NCBI GenBank assembly: GCA_900239685.1
Contig: OENT01000377.1
Coordinates: forward strand, 1 to 64,000
Direction of reading: 5' to 3'
Length of the DNA: 64,000 nucleotides
From: Rotaria macrura
Lineage: Eukaryota > Rotifera > Eurotatoria > Philodinida > Philodinidae
The notes under the pieces are model-generated. The model did not search any database, was not told the DNA's origin, and saw nothing but the letters and a program-made list of their open reading frames with translations. The stretch's first letter is position 1; each line of letters opens with the position of its first letter. Shown here in pieces: positions 24,201 to 36,233 of this stretch. The position numbers and the translations under genes are program-made.

Positions 24201-25421
24201 CCGAAATAATAGAAGATGATAGACCAATTTGGAAGCATAAACCTATTACAAAATGGAATTCAAATCTGTTTTAAAACTGAGGATTTATTCCGGTTTGATA
24301 GTATACTACTAGTATAGTTGGTGAGACTTGTATAGACTATTTGCTAGAGCATCTAATTAAAAGATAGCCTCCTGAGGTGTCATTATCGGGTCACATATTT
24401 TGTTTTCTTGAAGAGCGCCAACACCACACTGTTGCACGTGAAAACTTCTAAAAAAGGAAGTACCGTAGAATCAGTGTTTTCCTAAGCTTCATTCATTTGA
24501 ATCTTATTGTATCGGTAATACTATGATCAAGCCACATGATATTACAGACATATTCAGTCATTTTATTTTCTTTCATGTGACATTGACTTTTTCACCTTTG
24601 ATCAAGAGGAAGAATGGGGAAGTAGTAAAAAAAATGATTTGAACATCATATTCTTTCGAAAATGATAATATATTCTATGTTGATATTGATACTGAATTAA
24701 TGAATGAAGAACTGTTTTCTTACAACGATGATAATTTCGATGATGACTAACCTTGGCTCAATCCATAGATATAAGTTGATACGTTTGAAGATGATTGTGA
24801 TTGATTAATTGAATACTGAATTTGATATTGTAAATCTTGTGCAATATTTTGACTATTCATAGCATTGATAATTTCTAATGATTGGTTGACGGACGATGGT
24901 ACAGTCGTTTCAATTAATTCTCTAGCACAATCTATCCAATTCGTTGCATTATAACAATGAATCGATGGTTGACTTAAACCTGCTCCTCGATATTGAAAAA
25001 GATACATTATTGGGTATGTATTTGGATATGTTTGATGATAATTGTTCAACGTTATTTGCTTTAACATTGATATTCCGAATGTTTCCATACCATTTTGTGA
25101 TCCACCACCACCATTTATTAGCCAGTAGTTTATCGTGTGTTTGACAGATGAATTTTTGGATGGTGAAAGTTCAGAGAAAAATAAACGTTTCAAATGAAGA
25201 TCTGTCAGCGGAATCGTTTTTGTTGAATTATAATAAATACCATCGAATGTATTTGGATTGTATTGATTCTATTCAAGTGGACTTGTTAAATACGTACATT
25301 CAGCTTCAATGAGAATACTGTTCCCTATTGTTCTATTGAATGATCCATCATTAAAAGGACATCGATACCAAGGTAAAGCTAATGAGCATAAATTAAATAT
25401 CAGTAATATATTTCGAGTCAT
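21214..25421 (-). pseudogene. S33-like serine peptidase (TAP-type alpha/beta hydrolase) with two in-frame TAGs
   Basis: Exons 25421-24752 and 22559-21214 are separated by a 2.19-kb intron (donor GTTAGT; acceptor AAAACAG; phase 1 kept). The start at 25421 gives a clean signal peptide; an earlier ATG is at 25475. Visible family features: the oxyanion segment NGGGGSQNG, the strand before YRGAGLSQP, Ser222 in YGLSQG, Asp501 in LFNGDLDYNSP and His533 in KGFAHVT, as in tripeptidyl aminopeptidase-like peptidases. The frame is continuous for 671 codons except for TAG at codon 51 (25269-25271) and codon 233 (22531-22533). Both sit in conserved stretches with sensible residues on both sides. A recent pseudogene is the simplest reading. 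Readthrough, editing, sequencing error or an unseen micro-exon at the second site remain possible. Confidence 0.75.
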
Positions 25422-28400
25422 GTTTATTCTTTTTTGAAAGAAATTTCTGTAGAAGACGATGAATTTAAACCACACGATTATTTGCTATATATCAAATGAT
25501 CCCAAACAACGATATGAATCATCTCCATGATAAATATACTCAGAATCAATTGGAGAACAAGTTAACCTGAGCATCAGTAAAGAGAGATTAAATTTATTTG
25601 CGCATAACTTAGTTATCGAATACTCTTAATAGACATATTTATAGACAACAACAAAATATGGTTGGTCTGACTTTTAAAAAAAATACTTCATAATATTAGA
25701 AGCTGTTATCAATAAAGTCTTCGCTTGTCAAGTGAAAGTAATACGAGTTGACTATATGTTTGTGTTTTTAAATAGTGCAATCCTTTCGAGATATTCAAAG
25801 TTTATTTCAACTATGAAATTTGTAGAAAATTTTCGAATACGCAGACACATTGAATATATTATTCGCCTTATACACTAATCTTAAGAAATTATTTAAAAAA
25901 TAAACAAACAAATAGAGAAGCTCCCATGACACAATGACATTATGGTGAAATTCAAATTAATTTGATAGAAACTCAAAAATCTCTGTCGATATATTTATTT
26001 TCAATTTTTCCATCAACAAAGACCATGATCTCGTACTCTTTTTTTCACGACAATATTTTTTCGATTGGTTTTAAAATTAATATACCTAACTTAATCATTA
26101 AGACATGTTATTGTTAAACTATGAATTTCTATAGAGCATCTTTTAAGACAAATATTTACATACTCACAGACATTTTACACACATTCAACGTACAAAGGTT
26201 CTCATTGGACGTATGATATTTGACGTTCTTGTTTTTCCGATATGATTTTAGTATTTGAATGTCTCAAGTTACAGCTTAGTGCTATTCGATATCATATATA
26301 TTCATCGAATTCTGGCAAACTCTCCATGCATTTTAATCCTCGTATTTTGATCTATTTGTTGCATATATTCGTTGTGTTATAGATGAGTTTATTGGTAAAC
26401 TAGTAACTATTAGTGAAAACTGAAAGCAAGGGATAATATATTTTCGCTAAAAAATGTGTCATCGCCAGATCTATGTATTGATGCTGTTCATTCTATGTTT
26501 TCATTAGTTTGACTTCGAGTACCCATATGTAATACTGGAGAAATAATAATGAAGATACAGATGTGAGAGGCTTATGAATGAAGATGAAAAGATAAGGCAT
26601 ATCAAAACTCACAATCGATTTGTAAAATATACTATAAGAAGTACTAGATTTCTTCTGTACATAATGAACATCGAAAGTATCTATCTATCTTCTACAGACG
26701 ACAACACCCAATGTATCGAATACAAAACCTTATCTAATACTTTAGGCGTTTGTGTCTGAAACGGTTAATTTACAGTTAATGCAAACTTATGGGAAAGCAT
26801 TCAAAATCACTAATAGAGCTTTACGCTTGAAAGTCAATGATTATATTTACTTCGATATTAAGAACTAAAAAAATGAATATTCTCATATGCTTTTGTTTTA
26901 ATACACAGCTGAAATATATGGCACTACTAATGAAACTATGATGCCTGTTACAAACGAAAACGCATCTGACTCAAAGGTCTACATATTTGATTCGAGTGAT
27001 GTAAAACAAACTAACAATATTATGACAATAGTTTACATTGATGAGATTATTGAAAACAGTAAAGCATGGAAGACAGCTTTTTTTATGTACACATAAAATC
27101 TTTTTATATAAGAACAAAATTGCTTTGAATCCAAGAGATAATGTAAAGAAATATATCTGTTAAGATTTTAAAGTGACGTAATATCAATCATCGACAACGG
27201 GCATGATTCGAGAATTTATTGAAGATAAATTTTTCAATTTCATAAACATATGACTGTTAGCATATTTTTTAAAATTGGTAAATCTTTTCAAACTATAGAA
27301 GGCAGATGAAGAAAGACGATAGTGGTATCGCGTAGAGTCTACATACGGCAGAAAAACATTTAGTGATTTATTCCTGTTTAATCGATTCGAGAACATGAGA
27401 AATTGATTTCTGCCATGATTCATACTCATGTAAGTAAATGGTTGTGTGATCGAAGTTCTAAATAACAGCTATCAAAAGATCAAATACAATCATTTGATAG
27501 AAAGGAGGAAGTAAACACCGAACCTAGGTATTAAATTTGCTGTCAATATCTTTCGACTAGCATTACGTTATCGATAAGGGAAGACTTCGACAAACACCAT
27601 AATCAAAGCACCTGCCAATCAATTAGGAATATTAGCAAGTAGATGGATCACATTGAACGAAGTCTGACATGGTCAAAACAGTTTTTATTCCTCGTCTCAT
27701 CAACGCCCTAAATAAACATTTTGTCGGTTTGCTGTGCCTCGTGAATGACTTACAATTTTTCTTTGAAATTCTGCAAGCGTGTCGCATGTCTCAATCATAT
27801 GATTTGTTTAATTGTATGTTAGAAAATAGAGATAAAAAGATATAAAAGTAGAAATAAAACATAACTTGAGATCGATCATCTTTTTATTTCATTATCCTGC
27901 ATGGATAAAAAAAATAGATTCTTTTACTACAAGTCATCACATCTAATTTACACCAATTTTAGTTTACAATATAACCACGGTACTGAGTTTTGTATGATCT
28001 TTCAATCAATCCTTGATAAAGAAAAGGCGATGTCAAATTCGATAATCGATTGTAGTAAAGTATTTTGAATCTAATTAATGACATGATATTTCGTTGTCTT
28101 TCCTCATTAACTATAAATGAGTCAGTTCAATGAATTGAAATAGAGAATAGAAATCTATAGGAAACAACAAAAAGTGTTTAAAATGTTTATCATGCAAGGT
28201 CATATTGTGTGAATAGGAAAGATCGAGTTTCGATAAGGAGCATAACCATGAAACACTATTGTCATACATTTTTTTTCTGTGTCATTCGATAGAAAATAAA
28301 TTGACCTCAAGTTGAAATACAAGCTGAATGAACATACGAAAGAGCGGATGTAATCTACACTATGAATATATGATGTTCTTCTATCATCTTCCTGTCATTT

Positions 28401-30252
28401 AATACATAGATATCATAAATTGTAGAGAAATCGAATCAAATACATAGGAATGAATTCGTCAAAAAAGTTTTATTTCGACATTGATCGAGTGTTGGTAGGC
28501 GGAAAAAGCATACAATAAGAACGACAAAGATAAATTCGAAAAAGGAAACCAGATTAACGAATCTTGTGATTAATGTCTTTCGTATCCGAGTGTGGATGTA
28601 CACATTAAATTCTCGTTCGTAAAACTAGCTAAATCACAAGCGGAAATTCCCTACTGTTTTTATCTGACACATTTTATTCTATCATTCATTATGGTTCAGC
28701 TTTAGAAAATGTTGATGGGTCGAACTGGCTCTATGTCTTTTTTTTGTTTAGGTAACTGTTCTCGTCGACTTTAACGTGGTTCAATGATTTATTAGCCTTT
28801 AAAATAATCATGTACGTCATCTATTTCCTCTACATATTTCTTTTTTTGTTTATGAAGTTAGTTGTTTCAAAGATATCCACAATTAAATCTATTCTAGAAT
28901 CTTTCAGAGCGTTTCAAACTATTTAAAAAAAGAACTCGAATCCTAGCCGTATCATGATGTTAGATTTTCTTTGAAACAAACAATCGTAAGACTACTGTCA
29001 TAGACATGCTTTTATTTCAATTGAATGCTTCAAATCTATTTTATAATTAGATGTATCGATTTTAATGAAAAATAGTTTTTACAGTACAACTCAATTTCAA
29101 GCGCTACGAATTTTAAACTGATCTTTCACTTAAAATCATATTTCCGTTCGAAAAATACCTATTTTATAGTGACATAAGAATTCTGCGTTTATTTGTTTCA
29201 GTTGAAACAATCATCATATTAGATATCATGTACATCATAGATTTCTAGTAGAACTTGATGATCACACATATGTTCGATCTAAGAATCTATCGTGAATCTA
29301 TTATTCTATTAAATATCTTCTACAGACACTTGCGATGCAAAACTTACGTTAATAGAAAGTATTGAAATCATAACGGTGTATTTCCGTCCCAGAATTTTAG
29401 TTCTATTAACCTATGCTGTTTCTTTCAAGTGAATTTTTCAATGAAGTACTTTCCTCATACTGGGTTCAAAAGAACAATCGTAAGTGAGCTTGTTTAAGAC
29501 TTTCTTTTTTGTATAGACAAGCATTCGTTCTCCCAATATGTTTCTCTGTATCATTATTCTAATCATGAAAATGAATAATTTCAGTACAGTTTATCATAAT
29601 TAACATAAATTTAACGCAATAAGGTGCTTTGTTTTATTCAAAGAACGCACAATTATTTATATCATATGTATCAGACAAAGTAGGCATAATCTTTATGTTA
29701 TTTTCTTTTTGTACTAAACAAAGAATGTCGTCTTAATCAACTTGTTTCGAATAAATACCTAAGCTAGATTAGATTTTCTTACGAAACAAACTAATTAATA
29801 GGTTGTTGAAGCTTATTCGACGATGTAAAATAATGTTCGAAATCGAGTAAAATCAATTGATATATCAGACAAAAAACTCTTCGTAATCATGAAGTGTACG
29901 ATATTGAATACATGTAAATGAAGACTGAGTTAGCATGCAGCTTATATTGATTGTCTATCGTCGGCTTACTTTCCTTTGTCGTCCTAATTCTAATTGAAGA
30001 TTATAAGTGGAAAAAGGTCACCTAAGAACAAGAAAATATCCAAGTGGCCAGACACAATACATATACATATCTGCTCGTCGCGTCAACATAGTCATTCTTT
30101 CTTTTTCTCTACAATCGCTAGCAGAACGTGTCATATAGTCACATCATTGCAGTGAGAATAGAAATATGATGAAGTAAGAGGACGTTTTTCTTATGATATC
30201 ATTAGTAGAACTTTTCAAAAAAAAACAAACAACAAACTGAAAATATATTTAG
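25422..30252. other. 4.8-kb gene desert
   Basis: AT-rich. Short frames at 26574-26759 (+), 26909-27096 (+, preceded by a possible acceptor) and 27184-27429 (-) lack motifs and consistent splice partners. No repeat structure seen by eye. The missing first exon of the EGF gene may be near the right edge. Confidence 0.5.
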
Positions 30253-32106
30253 GTGGCAAACTTTATCAATCGATAGAATATGTCTTTTAATTATTATTTT
30301 TTGTATTCGAAGCATAACTGCATTTGATTTGGTTTTAAGTAAGTATTATGAAAAGAAACAATCGAAGAAGTTAGACAATTATTTTATAGATGTTCACCTT
30401 CACAATTGGACAAATCCATGTGAACCAAATCCATGTCGAGCCGGAACATGTGAACTAGTTTCAAAATCAAATTCTATTTGCCATTGTATTCCCGTAAGTA
30501 TGATAATCAAACATTCTAGTCATTTTTTAATAAGAAAAGACACATTCATTCGAATAGTATGTACATGGTGTATTATGTGAGAAATTAAATTATGCTCAAC
30601 AACCATGTGAAAGTAATCCATGTTATAATCAAGGTTTATGTTCCCCGATATCTTTAAGAGATTCAAAAGAAAATAATAGTTTCATGTGCCTTTGTCCTGC
30701 ACGACATGCTGGCAAATATTGTCAAGAAAATGTTGGTGAATGTGCTTGTCTAAATGGAGGAACTTGTTATAATAGTAAGATTCGTTTTGACTGTCAAGTC
30801 GTATGATGAATTTTAAATGCACGATTTTGTTGTTTTTTTTTGTATCTAGTATCAAATGATGGATATAAATGTTCGTGTTTACCGATGTTTACTGGTTCAT
30901 TTTGTGAACATGATTTTCGAAATCAAACATTTTGTAGTTATTCTCCATGTAAAAATAATGGTACATGCATATTAATTGAATCGCCAGCTGGTGTATGTCT
31001 ATGTCAACCAGGACATATCGGAGAATTTTGTGAAAAACGTGTTTCATTTTGTCAAGAAAACCCATGTAGAAATAATGGTTGGTTGGTTTTTAATTTCATT
31101 AGATTTGTAACGATTCATAAAAACAAGTTTAATAACATTGTACTCTATCGTAGGTACATGTGTTCCATTATCTGGTGTGGATGGTCAATGCCTTTGTCAA
31201 CCTGGTTATTCCGGTTCATTATGTGAACAAACACAGCGAACATTTTGTTCAGTTGACCCATGTCGAAATGGCTCCACGTGTATTGTTTTAAATCATACAG
31301 GTGATGGATTTTGTTTGTGTCCACCAGATCATGCCGGACCCTATTGTGAATATATAACACCAACAGCATGCAAAAAACGGTGTGGTAATAATCAAGGAAA
31401 ATGTGCTTTGGTGGATAATAAATATGGTAGATGTATATGTCCAAAAGATGTCACAGGACCTTATTGTGATATACCGCTTCATTCTTGTGCACCGAATCCT
31501 TGTGGTTAGTTTGTTTTTTGTTTGAAAAGAAAAATTATATTTCGATATTGAATACTAAAATTGCATTATGATTTAGAAAACAATGGCATATGTGTACATG
31601 AAACATCGAGTCAATCATACAAATGTTTATGCACATTTGGTTACTCAGGTTTGAATTGTTCGGAAAATTTGAATCAATCATTCTGCTCATCGAATCCTTG
31701 TATGAATAATGGAACATGTCTTCAATCTCCAACAAGTGCTGATGGTCTATGCCGATGTGAACAAGGATTTGCGGGAAAATTTTGTGATGAAATAGTTAAA
31801 TGTGGAAGTGATCAATGTCAATATCCTCAACAAATTTGTTTAGCAGATACATGTGTGAACGTGACTGGAGAGCTGTATTGTCTTCTACATGAATGTCAAC
31901 ATGGTGGAACATGTGATCCACATAGAAGACAATGTCTATGTGAAAAAGGCTTTGCTGGAATTAAATGTGAATTGAATACAATGTTTTGTGATGAAGAAAA
32001 TACTATTTGTCAAAATAATGGTACTTGTTCACTGTCAGAAAATCATTGTGTTTGTACACAGAATCATACTGGAAAATATTGTGAAATTCCAATTCTATCA
32101 AATTAA
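30253..32106 (+). CDS. EGF-repeat extracellular protein (5' end unresolved)
   Basis: Exons: 30253-30338, 30390-30493, 30558-30774, 30850-31077, 31154-31504 and 31577-32106. All introns are 51-76 bp, and nearly all junctions are phase 1, the classic symmetric arrangement for EGF exons. The first exon codes for a hydrophobic segment (CLLIIIFCIRSITAF) that looks like a signal peptide but has no in-frame ATG, so an upstream exon probably exists. Intron 1 is 51 bp and in frame, so it could also be retained. About eleven EGF-like domains follow with the pattern CxxNPCxNNGTC...CxCxxGxxGxxCE, as in Notch/Delta/fibropellin-type proteins. No calcium-binding consensus (DxDE) is obvious and no transmembrane segment precedes the TAA at 32104. 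Probably secreted adhesion or matrix protein; orthology not assignable. Confidence 0.88.
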
Positions 32107-33403
32107 TCTCGTTAAACAATGTTTCTTTTGATTAAAATAAATTTTTATGTAATTTAGATACTATTGGAGAATGTTCTTTGTCTCTTTTTATTCGCTTATT
32201 TATAGTGAAGAAAATTCAATTTTGCGTAAAATGAAAAACGATTTCATTTTCAGATACATCAATGAAAATAAAAATACTTCGATGATATCGTGTAGGACAG
32301 ATTCTCGTCATATTTACATGTACATTGTTCAGATCCAAGTAAAACGGAATGAATCGATTCATGTAGAAAAATATTATAGAATAAAGAAAATCTAACAAAA
32401 TTATTTAGTCTTAGCCTACGAATAAAATATTTTTCCATTGAGTGTCTTACAGAAAAATCTTGTTAAATTTTGTAACAATTCTATTTTTACGAATGAGAAT
32501 TCTCTTCAGATATTCTACTTTAGATTTCAACGATATTTTTATCTAGGGACACTAACGAAATTAGTATTTTGTTTTTGAAAACCATGGCAAAGCTTTATAT
32601 AATGGAGATCGCGCATGAGACTATCGAAATTGTTATGTGTCGATTTTTAAGACGCAAAATTTTCGACAACAAAAAAAGAACATGAAACGTTGGTCGTTCT
32701 AAAGAAAATTCAGAATTTTAAAATGATCCTCTTGTGAATGTAAAATTTACAACAAACTTCATGCCGGAAAAATTCCAGATTGATATTTCAAAACATAACC
32801 TAGATTCGAATTTGGGTTAAGGAGAAATATTTAAAGAAACATTGTTTTAAGTCTTTTTTCCTAAAAATATGATTCTTATTTCGATCAGAATCAAAGAAAG
32901 ACTGATACTATCCATCAACGTTTAGGTATACTTACATGAGTGTATTCGGTGTGTCAAAGAAAATATTCTTAGTAGTTAGTTGTCTTGATCTGATTTATAT
33001 CTAATCGATATTGTTCCGCAAAATTGATGAATCTGCTGAATTTTGATTTTTATGAGCAAAATCCAAAGCTATCAACCGGAACACGGGAGCAACTTTTTTA
33101 TAACTTGTATTCAGTTAGAAAATATCCAATATAACAATGAGTCTTTTTAAAGCGATGGTTTCGCTGCGATTCCATTCGAATGCACGCCGCTTCTGTGCGT
33201 ATATGAATGTAAATACTGTGCATTAGCTCTTGTAGAAGTATGTCTATCTTCAAATTTTTTAATTCTCGAAAACTGACTATTGGATGTATCTTATGATGAA
33301 CTAAAGTTATGATTTTCATATAGAACAACGATTGAACTTCTTCTACCTAATTTGAGTCGATAGAAAGAAATAGTGTAAAACTGTCTTCCGATCAATTGAA
33401 GAC
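32107..33403. other. No gene seen
   Basis: AT-rich sequence downstream of the EGF gene up to the transposon insertion. Frames of 60-76 residues have no motifs. Confidence 0.6.
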
Positions 33404-33411
33404 ATCGATAC

Positions 33412-34908
33412 CAGAGATCCGAAAATCGCCGAGTTTACTCGCCTCGCCTCGTGGCGGTGCGAGGCGAGGCGAGTCGGCCTTTTCTACACCGCGGGGAGCA
33501 CGAGTTGACTTTGTAAATCGCCGAGTCGACTCGTCTATACTTAGAATGTTATTTTTGATGAATAAATGGCAAATCTTTAAGGATATCTTTCGATTTTATG
33601 CAGCTCTTTCTAAGCGTTTCCATTTGTAGTGAAGTTTATCAAATCGGAACAATAACTTAGTGTGCAGGGTGTCCCAACGATCAGCTTAAAAAAGAAAACT
33701 GTATATCTCTACAGAGTGATGAACAAACAATCTGATATTTTTCGTGATGGTAGAGGATACTTCCAAGCTTCTATTCAAGTGGTAGCAGCTTATTATCACA
33801 CTTGAAAGCTAGCATCATCTACTTGAACACGGAGTTTGACCTTTTCCAACACACTTCTATCAGTCGTCAATCACAAAAAATAGAAATGTATCCAAAAGTT
33901 TATTCGCAAATTCCAATTTTTAGAGATTGTTATGCTGATCATTTTGGTTAAAAAATTGTTCTATTTTTATCAAGAACTAACGGTATCTGAGTCATAGTAC
34001 AAGAAAATATCGTATGCTTGACTAGCACTATTTGCCGTTCTCCAGTATTTTGACTCAGGAAACACATTTTCTTGATGAACATGAAACATCGGTTAACCAA
34101 AATGATCAGTAAATAAGACCTCTAAAAATATGATTCTTCAGAAAGTTCTCTAATAGCGTTGCTAATTTTTTCATTGCCCAGAGGAGTACTTTATCAAACT
34201 TCAACTAAAGTCACTGGTGTTTTCAGATCTTTTCAGTGCAAACAGGTTTTAATGAATTGTGCGAAGTTAGATAAAATAGAGAAAACTCAAGAATTCAAAT
34301 AAAGTATTACATAATTTTGAAAATCTAAGAACAGGGGAATTTGCATCCGATTATAGAAACTCCAAATTTATAGTTTATCTTTCACATATAAATGTGAATT
34401 TTTATCTTTTAAATCAGTGATAATAAGTTTAATTGATGTTATTAAACCTTTTACTGATGAATAAAAACTTTGAAATATCTCTACCATCAGAAAAAAGATT
34501 AGTTCATTTGATCATAATCCTGTGCACCTATGCAGTTTTCTTTTTTCTAGATGATCTTTAGCACACTCCGGATTCACGTATATTTAATTATTCAGTCTAA
34601 TCCAACACTATTGCACGGATGTAGTTCTCAGAGCATTGCTTATACGCTCAGTAAAAATATGAATGATCTTTATTTATTTAATTATCATTAATATGTTTGT
34701 TCTTTTAACTTATTTAAATGTATAAAATGTTCTTTATTTGATTGTATAAAATAAAAAGATAGTGATTGTTATGAGTGGTTGAAAAACTACCTAAAAATAA
34801 CTATTTTATTATAAACTCTAGGCGAGGCGAGGCGAGGCAGCAATGAGCAACTCGCCAGCATGACGAGGCGGTGACGAGTCGCTTTTTTGATTGACTCGCG
34901 GATCTCTG
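33412..34908. mobile_element. Non-autonomous hAT-like DNA transposon (1497 bp) with 8-bp TSD
   Basis: The element begins CAGAGATCCG and ends with the exact inverse CGGATCTCTG. It is flanked on both sides by the same octamer ATCGATAC (33404-33411 and 34909-34916). An 8-bp duplication and a CAGAG-type end are the hallmarks of the hAT superfamily. Subterminal regions are rich in (G)CGAGGCGAG in inverted orientation at the two ends. A further internal inverted pair around TGATCATTTTGGTTAA lies at about 33932-33950 and 34092-34110. No transposase frame is present, so mobility would depend on an element elsewhere. Confidence 0.85.
33437..33474. repeat. GC-rich perfect hairpin in left end of hAT-like element
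   Basis: ACTCGCCTCGCCTCG pairs perfectly with CGAGGCGAGGCGAGT across an 8-base loop. It stands out strongly from the AT-rich background and may be a subterminal transposase site. Confidence 0.9.
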
Positions 34909-34916
34909 ATCGATAC

Positions 34917-36233
34917 ATAATTGAAGCATAATGTTTTTTTTTGTTATTCTCTGACAAATCATCTCGATGATCAATAGAGTTAATTGACTGCACAAAAAGT
35001 AATCGATGGATCTAGTTCAATCCCATAATAGAAATACATGTTTAAAAAAAGACGTTTTCATATATCCTGTGGGTCGTGGAATGATGATAAACATTTTTTT
35101 CATGATGCGAGTTAGTGAAATTATCAAAAGTTTTAGAATTTAAATGTTGTATTCTTTTTAAATGTAGACACGAAAACTTCATAGAACTCATTGGTAGCAA
35201 ATTTTCAGTGAAGCCAACAAATTAAAAGTCAGAGAGAAGTTGTGAACATGAGCATTTTTATTGAGAGGCCTTGAGTAGGATAATGCCTTTGAATGTCTGT
35301 TGCAATCAATTTCCTACTATTTTTTGTTTTCTTCACTCGTTTAGTTCCGTCGTAAAAACGTGCTTTTGTAAAGGTTAAACTAACTTCCTCTTTGGTAACT
35401 GTATCATAATTGAGATAGTAAACATTCCTCTTCGAAACAATGGTTTTTAGAGAATACGTTTTATGATTCATTTATTTTTCATTACATAAAGCATTAAGAA
35501 AATCTTCTGCAGCGTGCATCGAGAAAAAATCTCATCTTATGCTGAAATTATGGTTAAGCAAAAAAAGTAGAGACACAATCAATGATCATCATGCTAAATG
35601 ACAAATAAATGGTTCTAGTTTGGTTGCACATTGAGGTGTTATTCATATTCTTCAAGCCCTTTGCAAAGATTCATCATTTATTGTTATTTAGTGATTTCTA
35701 CGATGAATTTTAAATAAGCATGTACTTCTAATGTTTTTTTAATGATTCAATTTCAACACATCGGGCAACATCGTGCACAGCTCTCTTAAAATTATTTTCA
35801 ATCACGGTTGTTAATAAAATTGTGAGTATAAAGAACAAACAACATTGATTTCTTCTTGAATACAGTTGAGTATTTTTAAAATTTTATTCATGTATAGCTA
35901 GAAGCAATGCATTATATTTTAATTGACTACATGAATCTAGGACTAATAATAAATGAAGCAACTAATCAGAGAAATGCAGAAAACAAAATCGACTTAATGT
36001 TCGGATGAAGAAGGTCAAATAAAAAAGGCATCACACTGCACACGGGTAAGAAAAAAAACAGAAAAAAAGACTAAGGAAACAACCGGACGAATACTGCGGT
36101 TCTTTTCTTCTTTCTCAAATTCTCGAAACGATTCATTTGTTCTCGTGACTGGTTATTTTCGTTGTTATTCCAGTTCTAAAAATAGAAATATGCGTTAAAT
36201 AATATGACCAAAATGAATTACATCATCATACCA
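34917..36233. other. No gene seen; glycogenin 3' flank
   Basis: AT-rich. An 80-residue minus-strand frame at 35229-35471 has no motif. An open stretch at about 36072-36173 (minus), bounded by a good acceptor, could be an alternative last exon of glycogenin, but it is only open when entered in phase 0. Confidence 0.5.

Noticed and set aside
26909-27096. 62-codon plus-strand frame behind a possible splice acceptor
   Set aside because: The residue mix looks protein-like, but no upstream exon in matching phase was found, and frames of this length are expected by chance in 4.8 kb.
33396-33629. 77-codon frame across the left end of the hAT-like element
   Set aside because: Crosses the transposon boundary and is driven by the GC-rich hairpin repeats.
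36072-36173. Alternative last glycogenin exon
   Set aside because: Open only in phase 0, whereas the preceding exon reaches a TAA at 36234 in the supported frame.
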